Assembly: GCA_903813345.2 (NCBI GenBank)
Contig: CAIIXF020000001.1
Span: 9,463,598 to 9,527,597, forward strand
Reading direction: 5' to 3'
Length of the DNA: 64,000 nucleotides
Origin: Owenia fusiformis
Taxonomy: Eukaryota; Annelida; Polychaeta; Sabellida; Oweniidae
Every line of letters starts with the position of its first letter. The stretch's first letter is position 1. The notes under the pieces were generated by a model. The model worked only from the letters and a program-made list of their open reading frames with translations, was not told where the DNA came from and did not search any database. This document shows positions 61,101 to 64,000 of the stretch, in pieces. The position numbers and the translations under genes were made by a program.

Positions 61101-62467
61101 ATGAGAATTAATATTTTAAAAAATTTGCAATCATTTTCCTACATCTTATTAGTAATATTATGACAAGACAAGACTATATACACCATTTTGAGTACATTTG
61201 AGATACATATGTTACATATTTTGGAAGTTATTAAGGTGAGATATGGTCAGTGGTCATCCCTGGAACGTCGGAAGCTAAAATGAAAATTAATATTTTTAAA
61301 ATGTACAATCATTTCTCTACATTTTATTAGTAATATTATGACAAGGCAAGACTATATACATCATTTTGAGCATATTTGAGATACAAATGCTCCATATTTT
61401 GGAAGTTATTAAGGTGAGATATGGTCACCCCTGGAACGTCAGAAGCCAAAATGAGAATTAATATTTTTTAAATCGTACAATCATTTTTCTACTTCTTATT
61501 AGTAATATTATGACAAAGAAAGAGTACATACACCATTTTGAGCACATTTGAGATACAAATGCTCCATATTTTGGAAGTTATTAAGGTGAGATATGGTCAC
61601 CCCTGGAACGTCAGAAGCCAAAATGAGAATTAATATTTTTAAAATGTACAATCATTTTTCTACTTCTTATTAGTAATATTATGACAAAGCAAGAGTACAT
61701 ACACCATTTTGAGCACATTTGAGATACATATGCTTCATATTTTGGAAGTTATTAATGTGAGATATGGTCACCCCTGGGACGTCAGAAGCCAAAATGAGAA
61801 TTAATATATTTTAAAATTGTACAATCATTTTTCTTCTTATTAGTAATATTATGACAAAGTAAGAGTACATACACCATTTTGAGTACATTTGAGATGCATA
61901 TGCTCCATATTTTGGAAGTTAATCATGTGAGATATGGTCATCCCTATCCTGCATGGTGCCACAATTTCAAATTTCAAGAATTTTTTTCTCCCCAGGTACA
62001 TAAGCCATTGATCCAATTTTTAGTATGTGGTATGAACATATATAGGTCCTTTAGAATGAATTTTTTCAGTACATTTCGTACCTTAACGAATCTAAAATAA
62101 CTTATTACATGTGGTAGAAGTACGAAAATAGGTGGTGCCCCTGTAGTGAATTTCAAAATATGCCCTTATTTTCACCCTAATCCACACAAGAAAATTCATA
62201 CTGATTGTAAATATTGTTTTTGATGAGATTTTATTAGTATTTCAATGTCATTTCACTATTAAAATGTGATAAAAAATTATTTTATACCCCTACCCCCTGT
62301 TTGAAAATGAATAGATGGCGCCTCTCTAATTGCCCATAGCGAATTCACTTACCACACATTTTTACTCAAGTTAGGTTAATTTACTCTAGCGAGTGTCTAG
62401 AACAAAATGATACCCTCAAACCTTTTTTACTAGCCGATCACCGAAATCGGAGCTGGGGACAGCATCA
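58197..62467. mobile_element. 4.27-kb foldback (near-palindromic) element
   Basis: The ends are TGATGCTGTCCCCAGCTCCG and its exact inverse, flanked on both sides by GTA (a possible 3-bp target duplication). The two ~2-kb arms are inverted copies out to out: CGATTTCGGTGATCGGCTAG, GGCGCCATCTATTCATTTTC and GGGGTAGGGGTATAAAATAA all recur inverted at the right end, and near the centre CATTCTCTAGTTTGCATG (about 60055) pairs with CATGCAAACTAGAGAATG (about 60260). The outer half of each arm holds ~172-bp tandem subrepeats marked by AGGGGTGACCATATCTCAC: left at about 58719, 58891, 59063 and 59236; right (inverted) at about 61073, 61252, 61423, 61595, 61766 and 61936. No transposase frame. Confidence 0.9.
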
Positions 62468-64000
62468 GTACTTGAATATGTTTTGAATCCCTCCACTTTA
62501 AAATTGTGTACTGACCTGGATAATATCTTGAAAAATACAGACGTGTCGCAAAAAGGTGGCGCATTTGTTTTTTAAGGGTATCGCGTGAATGTAACTTTGA
62601 TTCCCCGGAATATAAGATAATATTCTAATTAAAGTTATATATCATTTTAAAGCTGTTTCGATGAAGATTTTAGATCAACTACACTCCGTTCACATTTTTT
62701 GCGCGTTCGTTTTTAAAAAAGAGTTTTTTACCAAAACATCTGGCAAATATCCCATGTTGACACGTTACATTTTGAATTATTTTTCGTCTTTAAACGCTCA
62801 TAACTCAAACAATATATGACTATTATACTTATTTTTCGTCTTGATAAAGGTAGATGGAAGTTTTATTTCAAAGGATGAATTTTAGTAAGCGTCCCATATT
62901 GTGACGTCATAGAGTCTGAAAAATAGAATCTGTTGACAGCGACCTTTTTTGCTCATTTTTTGGTACCTTCAACTTTTCAGGTGTACATTAAACAAAAGAT
63001 ACGAGATCAATTTTTAATAAATCATACATGATTATTTTGCTCCTAAACTCTAGTTTATTAATAATTAGTTGATTTTGTTCACAAAAGTATGTGTTTTCTG
63101 TTGTATGTGGAAAAGTGGAGGACGAAAGGTTTTCAAAATTCATTAAAATAGGGCTAATTTACGCCATTCGCCTATTTTCAAGCACAGCAACACGTATATT
63201 TATTTCACCTAAAATATCAATTGATTCGTGTTTTATGATGCTCCTAGCCCATTAACAATATATATATGATATCAGAGTTATTCGTCTAAAATGTTTTGAG
63301 ATATAGAGGTAAATGTGGAGGACGAAAGGATTTTCATGTGTGTACATTTTTCTCAAAAACGTCACATTCTATCATGTTAAAAGCGAGGATCCTCTGGATT
63401 ACGCCACAAAATGTGTAACAATGCGTGCGCGAGCTTTTTGCGACCCGTCACAAGAATTCTTCATTCTGAATATAGATCACATGCATGGGAAATCTCAATA
63501 AAATTTTAGGATTTTCCTTTGTTGATATCGTAGTCCAGTGAATATCTTACACAATGCATATTAGTTGTAATTCGTACAACATGCTTAGATAGTTGGTATT
63601 TCAGCTTAGTAGGTAATTAATTTAATTAACATTTTGCATCTTTTTTAACTATGTACATATATGATGTTAAATCAAAGTCGGAATAAAAATGTTCAAAAAT
63701 ATAAAATATTGTCATTCTTACTGTTTTTTCAAGAATAATCTAACTTTGTCAAAACTACATTCAATCACATAGTTTAGCTGGCCGCATAGAACTATCTCAA
63801 ATATAGGAGCAATGGTGGTGTTTATCAATGAGATTACAATATTCCTAAAAAGGCAAACTTGATATATCATTCGTTATTTGCCAATATGCAAAAAATCAAA
63901 ATATTTCTTTCACGAATATACACTATGCCCTGTGCATGATAGTCAAATATTTCATAACGAGTCAAATATCTTATAACCGGAGTCAATGCATCTTATCAAC
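62468..64000. other. Right-end sequence without a recognised gene
   Basis: AT-rich, with no coding region of note. A 15-bp direct repeat GTGGAGGACGAAAGG occurs at 63115 and 63315, exactly 200 bp apart. Confidence 0.5.

Overview
The window is nuclear DNA from an animal, most likely a marine invertebrate. Evidence: spliced genes with GT-AG introns, a secreted astacin/EGF/CUB/TSP1 metalloprotease family, a V-ATPase subunit H gene with metazoan architecture, AT-rich introns, and many short inverted-repeat elements. I cannot name the species from sequence alone, and nothing looks bacterial.

Layout. (1) 139-4316 minus: astacin-like protease gene A, running off the left edge, with a possible extra 5' exon at 7708-7862. 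(2) 4317-11571: mostly empty, with one possible CD225-type exon at 10664-10870. (3) 11880-17799 plus: astacin gene B, complete in 13 coding exons (720 aa), behind a promoter with a CRE-like palindrome and a TATA box. (4) 20066-23089 plus: a TauE/SafE-family membrane transporter (462 aa) whose last ~23 codons and stop lie inside a TIR element. (5) 24464-31714 minus: astacin gene C, complete in 14 coding exons (717 aa). (6) 31.8-36.2 kb: no gene, one pogo-like element. (7) 36.25-38.58 kb: a minisatellite that overlaps, and seems to derive from, the 3' end of (8) 38534-41584 minus: a 1016-aa C2H2 protein with 18 fingers in one uninterrupted frame. (9) 41.6-44.2 kb: divergent intergenic region with two snap-back repeats. 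(10) 44240-55197 plus: V-ATPase subunit H, 14 coding exons (497 aa with a 20-aa cassette); its introns carry a foldback/tandem repeat, a tRNA-like sequence, a TIR element with a small Crypton/KCTD1-like ORF, and a small TIR element. (11) 55.2-57.3 kb: 3' UTR and a cluster of palindromes. (12) 57753-57908 minus: an unnamed terminal exon encoding two membrane segments. (13) 58197-62467: a 4.27-kb near-palindromic foldback element with ~172-bp subrepeats in both arms. (14) 62.5-64 kb: nothing recognised.

How the genes relate. The three astacin genes are paralogues: aligned exons often have identical lengths and phases (193, 206, 328, 132, 137, 99, 214, 67 bp). They encode signal peptide (B and C), propeptide with basic cleavage site, M12A catalytic domain, EGF-like, CUB, two EGF, a linker and TSP1, and so are predicted extracellular matrix or developmental proteases. 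The transporter, zinc-finger and V-ATPase genes look like unrelated housekeeping or regulatory neighbours. The strongest unexplained structure is in the repeats: the CDS-seeded minisatellite, the 4.27-kb foldback, and TE sequence forming the transporter C-terminus.
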